Source: Herpetosiphon sp042688385
Lineage (GTDB): Bacteria; Chloroflexota; Chloroflexia; Chloroflexales; Herpetosiphonaceae
Length of the DNA stretch: 64,000 nt
Direction of reading: 5' to 3'
Assembly (NCBI RefSeq): GCF_042688385.1
Contig: NZ_JBHUPY010000010.1
Location: forward strand, 216,837-280,836
This document shows positions 24,969 to 34,399 of this stretch, piece by piece. How positions within the stretch are numbered: position 1 is the first letter of the stretch; every line of letters starts with the position of its first letter. Made by a program: the position numbers and the translations under genes. The notes beneath the pieces are model-generated. The model had not been told where the DNA came from. It worked only from the letters and a program-made list of their open reading frames with translations, and did not search any database.

Positions 24969-25848
24969 GGCGTTGCTCTTGCAAGGGGCGAATGCCAAGC
25001 CCAACTTGCTCCAAGGCGTATTCGATACCATCTTGCAAGTTGGCGCGAACCGACAATTGGCGCAGGTCGATTTCGAGGCCAACGATGGTTTGGGCCACTT
25101 CGGCGCTAATCCCAACCAAAATCACTTGCGCGCCCAACAAACTCACAGCTTTGGTGGTTTGCACCAGGTAATTGGCAATATTGGTATCAACAATTGGCAC
25201 GCCAGTAATATCCATAATCACAATATCGGATTGACGGGCAACGATTTGCTCAAGCAGATCTTCGGTGAGCATTTGGGCACGGTTGGTATCGATCGAACCA
25301 ACCAAGGGCAGCACCAAAATATTATCGTGAATTGGCGCAATCGGCGCTGCTAGCTCACGCAACGCAGCATTGGCTTGATCCAATTCGTTGGTCATTTGGT
25401 GCAAAGCCTGCTCACGCTCGCGAATGCTGGCCTCGCGCAAATCAACAAAGGTTTGATAGCTGGCTTTATTGGCAATAAACGTCACTTCGGCAATAACCGC
25501 TCGCGCCAAGGCATAATTCAATTCATCATCGGCAAAAGCTTCGCGGGTTGCCACTTTGAGAGTTTCGTAAATTGCTTCGCCCACTTGGGCCACAATGTCG
25601 CTGCTGGCATTTGGATTTTCCACCACCGCCTTAATCGATTGCCGTGAAAAATCGATCAGGGCTTGCATATCGCCGCGCAAGGCTTCAATAGTGGCGACAA
25701 ACGGTTTTTGCATGCGGGGAATCAACTCTGCGTCTGCGATTTTAAGGTAGGGCGAATTGGGCACTTGGCGCAGCAATTCACCAGCGTGTTTGGCGAAGCG
25801 CGCAAGATTGGCTTCGAGAAAGTCGGCTAATACATGTTCGACGCTCAT
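24961..25848 (-). CDS. RsbR-type STAS-domain protein
   Basis: A 295-residue protein with a helical N-terminal sensory domain (about 1-150, of the globin-like RsbR-N kind) and a coiled-coil linker rich in REREQALHQ (about 150-175). A STAS domain follows (about 180-290) with VLPLVGSIDTNRAQ, the phospho-loop in MDITGVPIVDT and LGAQVILVGIS. Stressosome RsbR proteins pass stress signals to sigma-B-like factors. It shares the same segments as the STAS protein at 4570 (GAIDSNRAQ versus GSIDTNRAQ). GAGGA precedes the ATG, and a TATAAT box on the minus strand at 25916-25911 is a plausible -10. Confidence 0.88.
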   Translation of the reverse strand: MSVEHVLADFLEANLARFAKHAGELLRQVPNSPYLKIADAELIPRMQKPFVATIEALRGDMQALIDFSRQSIKAVVENPNASSDIVAQVGEAIYETLKVATREAFADDELNYALARAVIAEVTFIANKASYQTFVDLREASIREREQALHQMTNELDQANAALRELAAPIAPIHDNILVLPLVGSIDTNRAQMLTEDLLEQIVARQSDIVIMDITGVPIVDTNIANYLVQTTKAVSLLGAQVILVGISAEVAQTIVGLEIDLRQLSVRANLQDGIEYALEQVGLGIRPLQEQRRG

Positions 25849-25988
25849 TGGTATCCTCGTTATTGACTAAATTGCTGATCGTCAGCGCCCGTTTGTCTCG
25901 TACAATGGTGATTATACCCGTTTCTGCAACGTGGTTCTATGGTTCTCTTTACGGTTCTTAATAGTACTTTTGTGGAATGAGGAAAACG

Positions 25989-26891
25989 ATGACACATACC
26001 ACTCCCGATAATTTTTTGGGCTTAGACCAGCAGTATAGCACGCTAGAGACCAGCAAGGTGGTAGTTTTGCCTATCCCCTTTGAGGCTACGGTGAGCTATG
26101 GCGGTGGCACGGCCAATGGGCCAGCGGCAATTATCGAGGCTTCGCAACAGGTCGAATTTTACGATCGCGAATTTGATAACGAGCCAGCCAAAACTTGGGG
26201 CGTGCATACGCTACCTAGTGTCGAGGTGAATGATCAAGATCCTGATAGCGCTATGGCCAGCATTGCCCAAGCAGTTGAGCAAACTGCGCGTTTGGGCAAA
26301 TTGGTGTGCGTGCTGGGCGGCGAGCATTCTGTTTCTGGCGCGATAGCCCAAGGCTTGCATGCTGTTCATGGCGATTTTGTGACGGTGCAAATTGATGCTC
26401 ACGCCGATTTGCGCGACGAATACGAGGGCAGCAAGCACTCGCATGCCTGTGCCATGCGCCGAATTCTCGATGTTGGCGCTGGCGATTTGTTGCAATTGGG
26501 CATTCGTTCGCTGGATATTAGCGAAGCCCAGATGATCAAGAGCGATCAACGAATTACGACCTTCTATAGTGAAAATGTGCATGATGGGCTGCATCTGCAA
26601 GCCTTGCGCGATTTTGTGCGTGGCAAGCAGGTCTATTTTACAATCGATATTGATGGCTTGGATGTGGGCCTTGTGCCTGCGACCGGAACGCCCGAGCCAG
26701 ATGGCATGACATGGCGCGAAGTGCTCGACATTACCCGTATTCTAGTGCAAGAATCCTCGAAGGTTGTGGCCTTTGATGTTATGGAATTAGCACCAATTGA
26801 ACAGCTGCATGCGCCAAATTTTGTGAGCGCCAAGCTCACCTACAAGGTTATGAGCATTATCATGGCCCAACAAGCCAATTTGTGGCAATAA
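25989..26891 (+). CDS. speB: Agmatinase/ureohydrolase family protein
   Basis: A 300-residue manganese ureohydrolase. The ATG at 25989 is favoured (TGAGGA five bases upstream) over that at 25977. Metal ligands are clear: GGEH (H113), DAHAD (D136, H138, D140) and TIDIDGLD (D220, D222). The usual D-P after the last aspartate is D-V here. Length and order fit agmatinase (agmatine to putrescine plus urea), though guanidinobutyrase, proclavaminate amidinohydrolase and other ureohydrolases share these residues. It is divergent from the STAS operon. Confidence 0.85.
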   Translation: MTHTTPDNFLGLDQQYSTLETSKVVVLPIPFEATVSYGGGTANGPAAIIEASQQVEFYDREFDNEPAKTWGVHTLPSVEVNDQDPDSAMASIAQAVEQTARLGKLVCVLGGEHSVSGAIAQGLHAVHGDFVTVQIDAHADLRDEYEGSKHSHACAMRRILDVGAGDLLQLGIRSLDISEAQMIKSDQRITTFYSENVHDGLHLQALRDFVRGKQVYFTIDIDGLDVGLVPATGTPEPDGMTWREVLDITRILVQESSKVVAFDVMELAPIEQLHAPNFVSAKLTYKVMSIIMAQQANLWQ

Positions 26892-27050
26892 ACCCCACAC
26901 ATTAGCCCCAGTAGTTTGTAGCAGATCACAACGAACACCAAGCATCAGCATTTGGTGTTCGTTGTCGCAGCATTGGCAATTTCTCATCAGCGCTAATTCC
27001 AATAGTGTGTTTTGTGTGAGGTCGTCAATGCTGATGCCAGAGGTAGGTGT

Positions 27051-30000
27051 ATGAAGCATCCATTCTCGCTCCGTTTTACTCGTTTGCTTTCATTGGGTAT
27101 GGTTGGTTTTTTAGGCTTGAGTGGCTTGCAGCTTAATCAGCAAGCAGCCGCCCAAATTGGCAGTTCTGCTCATTCCACGGCAGCGCTGGATCAAACAATT
27201 CTGCAATGGGCTGAGCAATTAAATCAAGCGCCAGCCCAACCAGCACTACCACTCAGTGTGAAACACTTGCAGGCCTTGAATTCGCCGCCCGCAGCGCCCA
27301 TGCCCGCCCCTCAACCCAAGCCGTTTGCCCCCCAAGCCAGCTTTATCGTCAATACGGTTGCCGATACTGATGATGGCGCGTGCGATGCATTTGGCACTGG
27401 CACTGGCAACCAAGATTGTAGCTTGCGCGAAGCGATTAACGCCGCCAACGCCAATGTTGATGCCGATACGATTAATTTTGCAATTGCTGGCGCTGGCGTT
27501 AAAACGATTGCCCTCAGCAGCAATCTGCCCGCCTTGCAAACCCAAATTCAGCTTGATGGCTGTAGCCAACCAGGCAGCGATTGCAGCGTTTGGCCAATGA
27601 GCTTGCTGATAGAGATCGATGGTGCTGGCTTGAGCGATCCCGTTGGGCCAACCAGCACCCAGATTCTCGCCGTAGAAAGCAATGGCTCGGTTATTCGTGG
27701 CCTCGTTTTAAATGGTGCTCGTAGCCCAGGCTTTTATGCGTGGTATGGAATTAATGTTAAAGCTGCTAATGCGTGGATTACACAGAATATTATTGGCCTC
27801 GAAGCAGATGGCCAAACCGCCAATGGCAATAATACAGGAATTCAATTAAATGCTGGCAGCAGCCAAGCAATTATTGGCACCAATGGCGATGGCACGAATG
27901 ACACAATCGAAGGCAATATTATCGCCGGCCAAACCTTCGATGGCATCTATATCTCTGCTGGAGCCAACAGCCGAGTGGCGGGCAACTATCTTGGGGTTGC
28001 CAGCGATGGCATCACCGCACAGCGCAATGAAACTGGCATACGATTTTTCGGCCCAGCACTTGGGAATGTCACCATTGGCACCAATAGCGATGGCCTGAGC
28101 GATCTTGCTGAACGCAATATCATTAGTGGCAATACTGCAAGTGGCATTCAAATCGATAGCTCCTCGAATAATCGGATTAGTGGCAATTATATTGGCCTCA
28201 ACGCCGCCGGAACTGCTGCCGTGCCAAATCAAACTGGCATCAATCTTAATGGCAATGCGAGCAATAGCATCGTTGGCACAAACGGCGATGGCATTCGCGA
28301 TGCAATCGAGGCCAATGTGATCAGCGGCAACAGCGCTGAAGGCGTGCAAATCGGGCAATTTAGTGGCGGTGTAAACACGTTTCCAACTGATAATGTCGTT
28401 GCAGGCAACATCATTGGGCTTGATCCCACGGGCACGACAGCAATTGGCAACCAGCGCGGCGTGATCGTGCGCTTTGGCCCAGTTCGCACCCGCATCGGCA
28501 CCAATGGCGACGGCACCAGCGATACGCTAGAGCGTAACATCATTAGCGGCAACAGCGATTTGGGGATTGGGCTTGGTGGCGGCACTGAGTACACAATTCC
28601 CGATACAATTATCAGCGGTAACTACATTGGCACCGATCACACTGGCTTAATCGCCCGCCCAAACAGAGTTGGCATTCAAGTGCAAAATTCGGTTAATCGG
28701 GCTGATATTGGAATTACTGGCACTGCCACAAATGGCGCAGCCCAAGCCAACCTAATTAGTGGCAATACTGGCCATGGCATCGCCTTCGTATTTGATCCCA
28801 AAACGGTGCGTGTGCGCGGCAATCGGATTGGCGTAGCCCTTGATGATAGCCCGCTTGGCAACCAAGCTGATGGGATTATGCTGGCGGAACTGAGCCCATT
28901 GGCTCCAGCCAACATTCGGATTGGCGGCGATGGGCCATTCGGCGAGAATAAAATAGCGTTTAACGGTGGCCTCGGCATCGATATTGGCAACGATGGCCCA
29001 ACGGCAAATGACCCGCTTGATGCTGATGCAGGCCCAAACAACAGCCAAAATTATCCAGTTGTGACGAATGTGGTTGATAATGGCACGACCGTCACGGTGC
29101 AGGGCTATCTTGAAAGCGTGCCGAACCATAGCTATCGTTTGGCGTTCTATAGCAACGCGACGTGTGATCCTTCTGGCTATGGCGAAGGCCAAACGTTCTT
29201 GGCAAGGAATGCATTGAACACGAATGCAACTGGCTTGCTTGTCTTTACTCAGATATTTGCCAGCCCAGCCCCGAATATCACAATTTTGGCAACTGATACC
29301 AATGAGAACCAAACTTCGGAGTTTTCGCAATGCTGGGTTGCGCCGCTGCCAACCGAAACTCCAACCTTTACGCCAAGCAACACACCGACCAACACCGAGA
29401 CTGCGACTCCAAGCAACACACCGACCAACACCGAGACTGCGACTCCAAGCAACACGCCAACCACAACCAATACTGCCGTGCCAATTACGCCAACTACGCC
29501 GCCAAGCGCCTGTGTGCCTGGAAACAATCTGCAAGTGCTGTTCAGCGATAGTGTCAACACCAGCGCACAATGGAATGTTAGTGGCACAGGCCCAACTTGG
29601 GGCTTGGATGGTAGTAGTTTCAATAGCCCCAACTTTTCGTGGCACGCCGATGATCCTGCTATACTCAGCGATCAGCGCCTCACAACTATGATGGGGATTG
29701 CGATTCCAGCTGGGGCCAGCGACGTAACGCTCTATTTCAACCATAACTATCGTTTTGAGTTTGATGCTGGTGGAGGTGACGATGAGCCAACACCTATGCC
29801 AGAGCGCTCAAGCAAACGCAGCAACACCCCATTCGAGAGCTATTACGATGGTGGCGTGGTCGAATACAGCACTGATGGCAGCAATTTCAACGACCTTGGC
29901 AGTTTCTTCAGCAGCTCGGGCTACGATGGCATGATCAGAAATGAGAATGATAATCCTTTGGCTGGCAGAAATGCCTTCGTCGGCATGAGCGGCGATTATC

Positions 30001-30863
30001 CATTTTATATCGAAGAAACTGCCGATTTAACCCCGCTGGCTGGCCAAACAGTTTGGTTACGCTTCCGCCTTGGCAGCGATAGCTCAATTGGTGATCTTGG
30101 TTGGAACATTGACGATATTGTGGTTGCTGGCTGTGTCGGCAGTGGCAGCACCAACACGCCAACTGCGACCAGCACCGCAACCAATACACCAACCGCGACA
30201 TCAACCAACACGCCGACTGCGACCGCCACGGCCACGGTTGCAACCCCAACCAACACGCCAACCGCGACCGCCACGGCCACGGTTGCAACCCCAACCAACA
30301 CGCCAACCGCGACCGCCACAGGCACGCCATTTGTGGGCACGAGTCGCAATTTCTTGCCCGTGGTGATGCGCAATTGCTATCCCGATTTGGTGGTAAGCAG
30401 CATCACGGTTGAACAGCAGTTGGAAGTTATCGTAACCAATCAAGGCAATTGTGCTGCCAACGAAGCATTTTGGGTCGATTTGTATCTCGCGCCAAATCCA
30501 GCGCCAAGTCATGTCAACCAGCAGTGGTGGGATATTGCGCAGCAAGGGATTGTGTGGGGCGTGACCCAAAGCCTTGAGCCAGGTCAATCGATCAGCTTGC
30601 AGCCGTATGATCAATATTATTCGGCGCGCCGAAGTGCATGGTCAAACCGAATAGCGGCTCAAACCAAGCTCTATGTGCAGGCCGATGCCTACAATGCTGC
30701 GACCAATTATGGCGCAGTCTTGGAAGTGCACGAAGCCTTGAATGGCGAATACAATAATCTACATTCAATTACGACGAGCAGCAATTTCAGCCAACCAACT
30801 GGCCAACGCCAGCAATTGGCAAATGAACATGGCTTGCCTGCACGACCAGCAAGCAGCAAATAA
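27051..30863 (+). CDS. Large secreted parallel beta-helix (CSLREAI-type) surface protein
   Basis: 1270 residues. The start at 27051 has AGAGG seven bases upstream. A Sec signal peptide covers about 1-35 (RFTRLLSLGMVGFLGL). The CSLREAI domain (DCSLREAINAANAN) is near 124-137. A long right-handed beta-helix of NxIxGN-type turns (GNIIGL, NVISGNS, TNGDGTxD) runs to about 680. After a globular segment come two Thr/Pro-rich linkers of tandem repeats (29373-29444 and 30219-30308). They flank a jelly-roll-like domain (about 835-1035, with WNVSGTGPTWGLDG). A CARDB-like domain (LVVSSITVEQQ...NQGNCAANEAF) closes the protein. Likely a cell-surface adhesin or carbohydrate-interacting protein. A hairpin terminator follows. 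Confidence 0.8.
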   Translation: MKHPFSLRFTRLLSLGMVGFLGLSGLQLNQQAAAQIGSSAHSTAALDQTILQWAEQLNQAPAQPALPLSVKHLQALNSPPAAPMPAPQPKPFAPQASFIVNTVADTDDGACDAFGTGTGNQDCSLREAINAANANVDADTINFAIAGAGVKTIALSSNLPALQTQIQLDGCSQPGSDCSVWPMSLLIEIDGAGLSDPVGPTSTQILAVESNGSVIRGLVLNGARSPGFYAWYGINVKAANAWITQNIIGLEADGQTANGNNTGIQLNAGSSQAIIGTNGDGTNDTIEGNIIAGQTFDGIYISAGANSRVAGNYLGVASDGITAQRNETGIRFFGPALGNVTIGTNSDGLSDLAERNIISGNTASGIQIDSSSNNRISGNYIGLNAAGTAAVPNQTGINLNGNASNSIVGTNGDGIRDAIEANVISGNSAEGVQIGQFSGGVNTFPTDNVVAGNIIGLDPTGTTAIGNQRGVIVRFGPVRTRIGTNGDGTSDTLERNIISGNSDLGIGLGGGTEYTIPDTIISGNYIGTDHTGLIARPNRVGIQVQNSVNRADIGITGTATNGAAQANLISGNTGHGIAFVFDPKTVRVRGNRIGVALDDSPLGNQADGIMLAELSPLAPANIRIGGDGPFGENKIAFNGGLGIDIGNDGPTANDPLDADAGPNNSQNYPVVTNVVDNGTTVTVQGYLESVPNHSYRLAFYSNATCDPSGYGEGQTFLARNALNTNATGLLVFTQIFASPAPNITILATDTNENQTSEFSQCWVAPLPTETPTFTPSNTPTNTETATPSNTPTNTETATPSNTPTTTNTAVPITPTTPPSACVPGNNLQVLFSDSVNTSAQWNVSGTGPTWGLDGSSFNSPNFSWHADDPAILSDQRLTTMMGIAIPAGASDVTLYFNHNYRFEFDAGGGDDEPTPMPERSSKRSNTPFESYYDGGVVEYSTDGSNFNDLGSFFSSSGYDGMIRNENDNPLAGRNAFVGMSGDYPFYIEETADLTPLAGQTVWLRFRLGSDSSIGDLGWNIDDIVVAGCVGSGSTNTPTATSTATNTPTATSTNTPTATATATVATPTNTPTATATATVATPTNTPTATATGTPFVGTSRNFLPVVMRNCYPDLVVSSITVEQQLEVIVTNQGNCAANEAFWVDLYLAPNPAPSHVNQQWWDIAQQGIVWGVTQSLEPGQSISLQPYDQYYSARRSAWSNRIAAQTKLYVQADAYNAATNYGAVLEVHEALNGEYNNLHSITTSSNFSQPTGQRQQLANEHGLPARPASSK
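29373..29444 (+). repeat. Two tandem 36-base in-frame repeats in the Thr/Pro linker
   Basis: Two exact 36-base copies (29373-29408, 29409-29444), then a partial third. Each encodes 12 residues of the NTPTNTETATPS type. Being in frame, copy number could change linker length without frameshift. Confidence 0.85.
30219..30308 (+). repeat. Two tandem 45-base in-frame repeats in the second linker
   Basis: Two exact 45-base copies (30219-30263, 30264-30308) plus a partial third, each encoding 15 residues (TATATATVATPTNTP type). Confidence 0.85.
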
Positions 30864-30878
30864 TTAATTTCAACCTCG

Positions 30879-30914
30879 AAGGCCGATTAATCGTGTTGAT
30901 TAATCGGCCTTTGA
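30879..30914 (+). terminator. Terminator after the beta-helix protein gene
   Basis: A 14-bp stem AAGGCCGATTAATC (30879-30892) pairs with GATTAATCGGCCTT (30898-30911), with a 5-base loop. The U-run is short (TTTGA), so efficiency is uncertain. Confidence 0.65.
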
Positions 30915-31031
30915 CCATGCCAAAAAATGCTTGCTTATGGCTCTATAATGAACTATTCAGCCAAACCAAATTTGACGATTGCTCGGCTTATCTCTACAAT
31001 CGCCAAACCAATCCAGCTCATGAGGGATTTT

Positions 31032-32750
31032 ATGCTCAATCAACGTGTTATGCGCCATTGGCAATTGCCAACCAAGGCCACGCCAAGCCAACTTCGCAGC
31101 CTCGGCGAGTATCATCCATTGCTAGCAGCTATTTTATGGAATCGCGGCTGGCGCGATGCAGCAGCGGTTGAGCAGTTTCTCAATATCGAGTGGAAACAAC
31201 GCCATGATCCGTTTTTGCTGCACGATATGGATCGCGCGGTCGAACGGATTAAGCTGGCAATTGAGCACAAACAACGAATTGTGGTCTATGGCGATTTCGA
31301 TACCGACGGCGTGACCGGTGTTACGCTGTTGATGCAATTGTTCAAAGCCTTTGATCTCCAAGTTAAGCCCTATATTCCCAAACGCGAGGGCGAAGGCTAT
31401 GGCCTGAATTTGGCGGCAATTGAAAAATTGCATCAAGCAGGCATTGATCTGCTGGTGACGGTTGATTGTGGCATTAGCAATGCAGCCGAAATTAGCCGCG
31501 CCAACGAGCTTGGCTTCGATACGATTGTGCTTGACCACCACCAACCGCCGTTGCATTTGCCCCCAGCTTATGCAGTCGTCGACCCTAAACGCAGCGATTG
31601 CCGCTATCCATTCAAGGGTTTGTGTGGCGTAGGCGTAGCTTTCAAGCTTTACGAGGCCTTGTGGCGGGCAGGCATCCAGCCCAACAACCTGCGTGCTCGC
31701 GAGATTCTCGATGTAGTCGCTCTTGGCACAATCGCCGACATGATGCCCTTGACTGGCGAGAATCGGGTGCTGGTGCATTTTGGCTTGCAGGCCATGAACG
31801 AAAGTCAACGGCCTGGATTAAAGGCATTGTTGCGCGTTTCAGGCGTTGAGCAAGGTAAAATCGATGCTAGCAGCGTGGGCTTTCGGCTTTCGCCAAGGAT
31901 TAATGCTGCTGGCCGTTTGGTCGATGCCAGCATTGCCTATAGCTTGTTGCTGGCCCCTGAACAAGCCCAAGCCGATGGTTTTGCCGACCAATTGAATAGC
32001 ACCAATATTGAGCGCCAAGCCTTGACCCGCGATGTGCAGCAGGCAGCGCGAGATCTAGCCCAAAGCAGCGGCCAGCTTGATCAACGTATTTTGGTGATTG
32101 AGGGCGAGCATTTTCATCATGGCGTGGTTGGGCTAGCCGCAGGCAAATTGGCCGAAGAATTTGCCCGACCTGTGCTGGTGATGGGCAAAGAAGAACATAC
32201 CAGTCGCGGTAGTGCGCGTTCGATTCCAGGTTTTAATATTGTCAACGCCTTGGCCGAATGCGCCGATTTATTTGAAAAATATGGTGGCCACGCCGCCGCT
32301 GCTGGCTTTACGATTGCCAACCAACACATTCCAGAGCTTACGCGGCGTTTGCAGGCGATTGCCAACCAACAAATTAGCGACGAAATGATGGTGCCACAAT
32401 TGGCGATCGATGCTGAGGCCAGTTTCGATCAACTGAATCTTGAGATGCTAGCAGTACTCGAAAAAATGGCTCCGTTTGGGCTTGAGAACCCACAACCACG
32501 CTTTTGCAGCCGTCGCGTGACGGTCATCGAAGCCAAGGGCGTTGGCGCTGAAAATCAACATTTGCGCTTGCGTTTGCAACAAGGTCGCCATTATCAAACG
32601 GCAATTGGCTTTAACCTCGGCGATTGGCTGGCCGAATTGCATAATGGCGCGCAGATCGACATTGTGTATACGGTAGGCCTCAACGAGTGGAATGGCCGCA
32701 GTTCGGTGCAGCTGACGCTGGTTGATTTGCGCTTGAGTGAACAGCGATGA
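31032..32750 (+). CDS. recJ: Single-stranded-DNA-specific exonuclease RecJ
   Basis: A 572-residue DHH-family nuclease. The start at 31032 has GAGG six bases upstream; the frame is open to 30927 without support. Catalytic motifs are YGDFDTDG at 86-93, VDCGIS near 144-149, the DHH motif in LDHHQPP (D168-H170), a DHHA1 glycine motif GGHAAAAGF near 418, and a C-terminal OB domain. It degrades single-stranded DNA 5' to 3' in recombination and repair. At 572 residues it is typical. Its stop overlaps the next start (ATGA). Confidence 0.95.
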   Translation: MLNQRVMRHWQLPTKATPSQLRSLGEYHPLLAAILWNRGWRDAAAVEQFLNIEWKQRHDPFLLHDMDRAVERIKLAIEHKQRIVVYGDFDTDGVTGVTLLMQLFKAFDLQVKPYIPKREGEGYGLNLAAIEKLHQAGIDLLVTVDCGISNAAEISRANELGFDTIVLDHHQPPLHLPPAYAVVDPKRSDCRYPFKGLCGVGVAFKLYEALWRAGIQPNNLRAREILDVVALGTIADMMPLTGENRVLVHFGLQAMNESQRPGLKALLRVSGVEQGKIDASSVGFRLSPRINAAGRLVDASIAYSLLLAPEQAQADGFADQLNSTNIERQALTRDVQQAARDLAQSSGQLDQRILVIEGEHFHHGVVGLAAGKLAEEFARPVLVMGKEEHTSRGSARSIPGFNIVNALAECADLFEKYGGHAAAAGFTIANQHIPELTRRLQAIANQQISDEMMVPQLAIDAEASFDQLNLEMLAVLEKMAPFGLENPQPRFCSRRVTVIEAKGVGAENQHLRLRLQQGRHYQTAIGFNLGDWLAELHNGAQIDIVYTVGLNEWNGRSSVQLTLVDLRLSEQR

Positions 32751-33520
32751 GCATCGTTTTAGCCTCAGCTTGGCAGCCCCGTGGCGAATTGGCCCGCTTT
32801 GAACGGCTCTTGCCCCAATTAAACCAATTGTATCGCTCGATTGTGATCAGCACGCCGCCAACGATTGACCAAGCATTGTTGCAAACGCTCAACAACTTGC
32901 CGAATGTGCGCGCAGTGCCAACCAGTGAGTGGGCGCAGGGCAGGCATGTGGCCTTGGCCGAAGCGCTCAAAGCCCAACCAAATTATATTCATGCCATTGA
33001 TTTTGATCGGGCTTTGCGCTGGATCGAAACGCGCCCCAGCGAATTAACTAGCATCGCTCAGCGTTCGCAAACCCATTGTTTGATTATTGGCCGCACTTGG
33101 CAAGCCTACGCCACCCATGCTCGCGCCTTGATCGAAACCGAGCGCACCAGCAATACGATGGCCTCGTTTTTTCTGGGCACGCCAATGGATTTTAGCGCTG
33201 GAGCACGCGGCTTTACGCCAGTTGCTGCGCATTTTATTTTGGCCAATAGCCCGCCAATCGATGCGCTTGGCACCGATGCAGAATGGCCAATTTTGCTGCA
33301 TCGCGGTGGATTTAAGCTTAATTATTGTGAAGTTGATGGCTTAGATTGGGAGATTCCCGATCAATTTCAAGCCCAAGCTGCTGATCAAGAGGCGCAGCAA
33401 AGCCAAGCAGCAGCCTATGATACCAAGATCGAGCATTGGCGCTATCGGGTTGAGGTGGCGCAACGGATTGTGCAAGCAGGCACTGCGGCAGCGCGGCGGC
33501 CATTGCAATTTCTCTCTTAA
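32747..33520 (+). CDS. Uncharacterised protein, GT-A-like fold suspected
   Basis: A 257-residue soluble protein translationally coupled to recJ by an ATGA overlap. I do not recognise a named family. It begins VLASAWQPRG, has an HAIDFDRALRW segment near 82-92 that could be a DxD-type metal site, SAGARGF near 146, and an acidic LGTDAEWPILLHRGGFKL near 169-186. That is the order of a nucleotide-diphospho-sugar transferase-like (GT-A) fold. The C-terminus is helical. The functional link to RecJ is unknown. Confidence 0.55.
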   Translation: MSIVLASAWQPRGELARFERLLPQLNQLYRSIVISTPPTIDQALLQTLNNLPNVRAVPTSEWAQGRHVALAEALKAQPNYIHAIDFDRALRWIETRPSELTSIAQRSQTHCLIIGRTWQAYATHARALIETERTSNTMASFFLGTPMDFSAGARGFTPVAAHFILANSPPIDALGTDAEWPILLHRGGFKLNYCEVDGLDWEIPDQFQAQAADQEAQQSQAAAYDTKIEHWRYRVEVAQRIVQAGTAAARRPLQFLS

Positions 33521-33522
33521 CG

Positions 33523-33557
33523 CCAAACCGCGCTCCAAATAATGGAACGCGGTTTGG
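33523..33557. terminator. Hairpin terminator between convergent genes
   Basis: CCAAACCGCG (33523-33532) pairs with CGCGGTTTGG (33548-33557). It lies between the recJ operon and purC, which converge here. Confidence 0.7.
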
Positions 33558-33570
33558 AACAGCAATAAAT

Positions 33571-34314
33571 TTAGCGGAAGCTCTCGGTAATATCGCGAAC
33601 TTCTTCATATTTGGCTTTGAGGTTTTGCAACGCTTCGTCGGTGACAGTTTGCAAATTACGATAAATTTGCTTATCGAGCATTTTGCTCTTATCGCCATCG
33701 GGCCACAAGCGCCATGAATCGTTGTCGATCATATCGGCGACGATCAATGCACCATCGGGAGTGCGGCCAAATTCGATTTTAAGGTCAACCAATTGCACAC
33801 CGCGCTCGGCCCAGGTTTGTTCGAGCAATTCAAACACGCGTGTGCCTTCTTGCTCAATAAAATGCACTTCCTCGGCAGTTGCCAAGCCCTTTGCCACAAT
33901 CCCAGCCAAATCAATTTGCGGATCGTGATTGGCATCGTCTTTATAGAAAAACTCAACCAACGGTGGGCTAAAGCGCGTGCCTTCTGGCGTTTCAGGGTGG
34001 CGACGGCAATATGAGCCAGTTGCTAAGCGCCGCATCACAACTTCCAAGGGCAACATATCGCAGCGTTCAACCAGCATCAACCCAGGTTCAGGATCAGCTT
34101 TGTAGTGGGTGCGCACGCCACTGCGATTGAGCAAAGCAAAGACATTAGCCGAGGTGCGACCGCTGATCGCGCCTTTTCCTTCGATTTCATTGCGTCGTGC
34201 CCCATCGCCAGCGCTAATCGAATCCTTTTGCAGCATATAGGCCAAGCTTTGGTCTTCAGGGTGAGCATAGATAATCTTGGTTTTGCCTTCGGCTAATTTG
34301 GTGCCGTATTGCAT
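33571..34314 (-). CDS. purC: Phosphoribosylaminoimidazole-succinocarboxamide synthase
   Basis: A 247-residue SAICAR synthetase. It has the ATP-binding EGKTKIIYA near 9-17, the SAICAR signatures LMLVERCDMLPLEVVMRR near 79-96 and VDLKIEFGR near 181-189, and DNDSWRLWP near 202-210. It joins CAIR and aspartate in purine synthesis. AAGGAG lies eight bases before the ATG. A TATAAT on the minus strand (34392-34387) gives a probable promoter just before the TetR gene's 3' end. No other pur gene is adjacent. Confidence 0.97.
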   Translation of the reverse strand: MQYGTKLAEGKTKIIYAHPEDQSLAYMLQKDSISAGDGARRNEIEGKGAISGRTSANVFALLNRSGVRTHYKADPEPGLMLVERCDMLPLEVVMRRLATGSYCRRHPETPEGTRFSPPLVEFFYKDDANHDPQIDLAGIVAKGLATAEEVHFIEQEGTRVFELLEQTWAERGVQLVDLKIEFGRTPDGALIVADMIDNDSWRLWPDGDKSKMLDKQIYRNLQTVTDEALQNLKAKYEEVRDITESFR

Positions 34315-34399
34315 TGAAAACGCTCCTTCATGCGTTGTTGAGCAAGCAAATTCAATGGCAAACCCGCCAAATGGAGTCTGCCCGCCCCATTATACATGC

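Noticed and set aside
27246..30614. Minus-strand and alternative-frame ORFs inside the beta-helix gene
   Set aside because: They are shadows generated by the biased repeat codons of the main frame; protein sequences are low in complexity and lack start signals.
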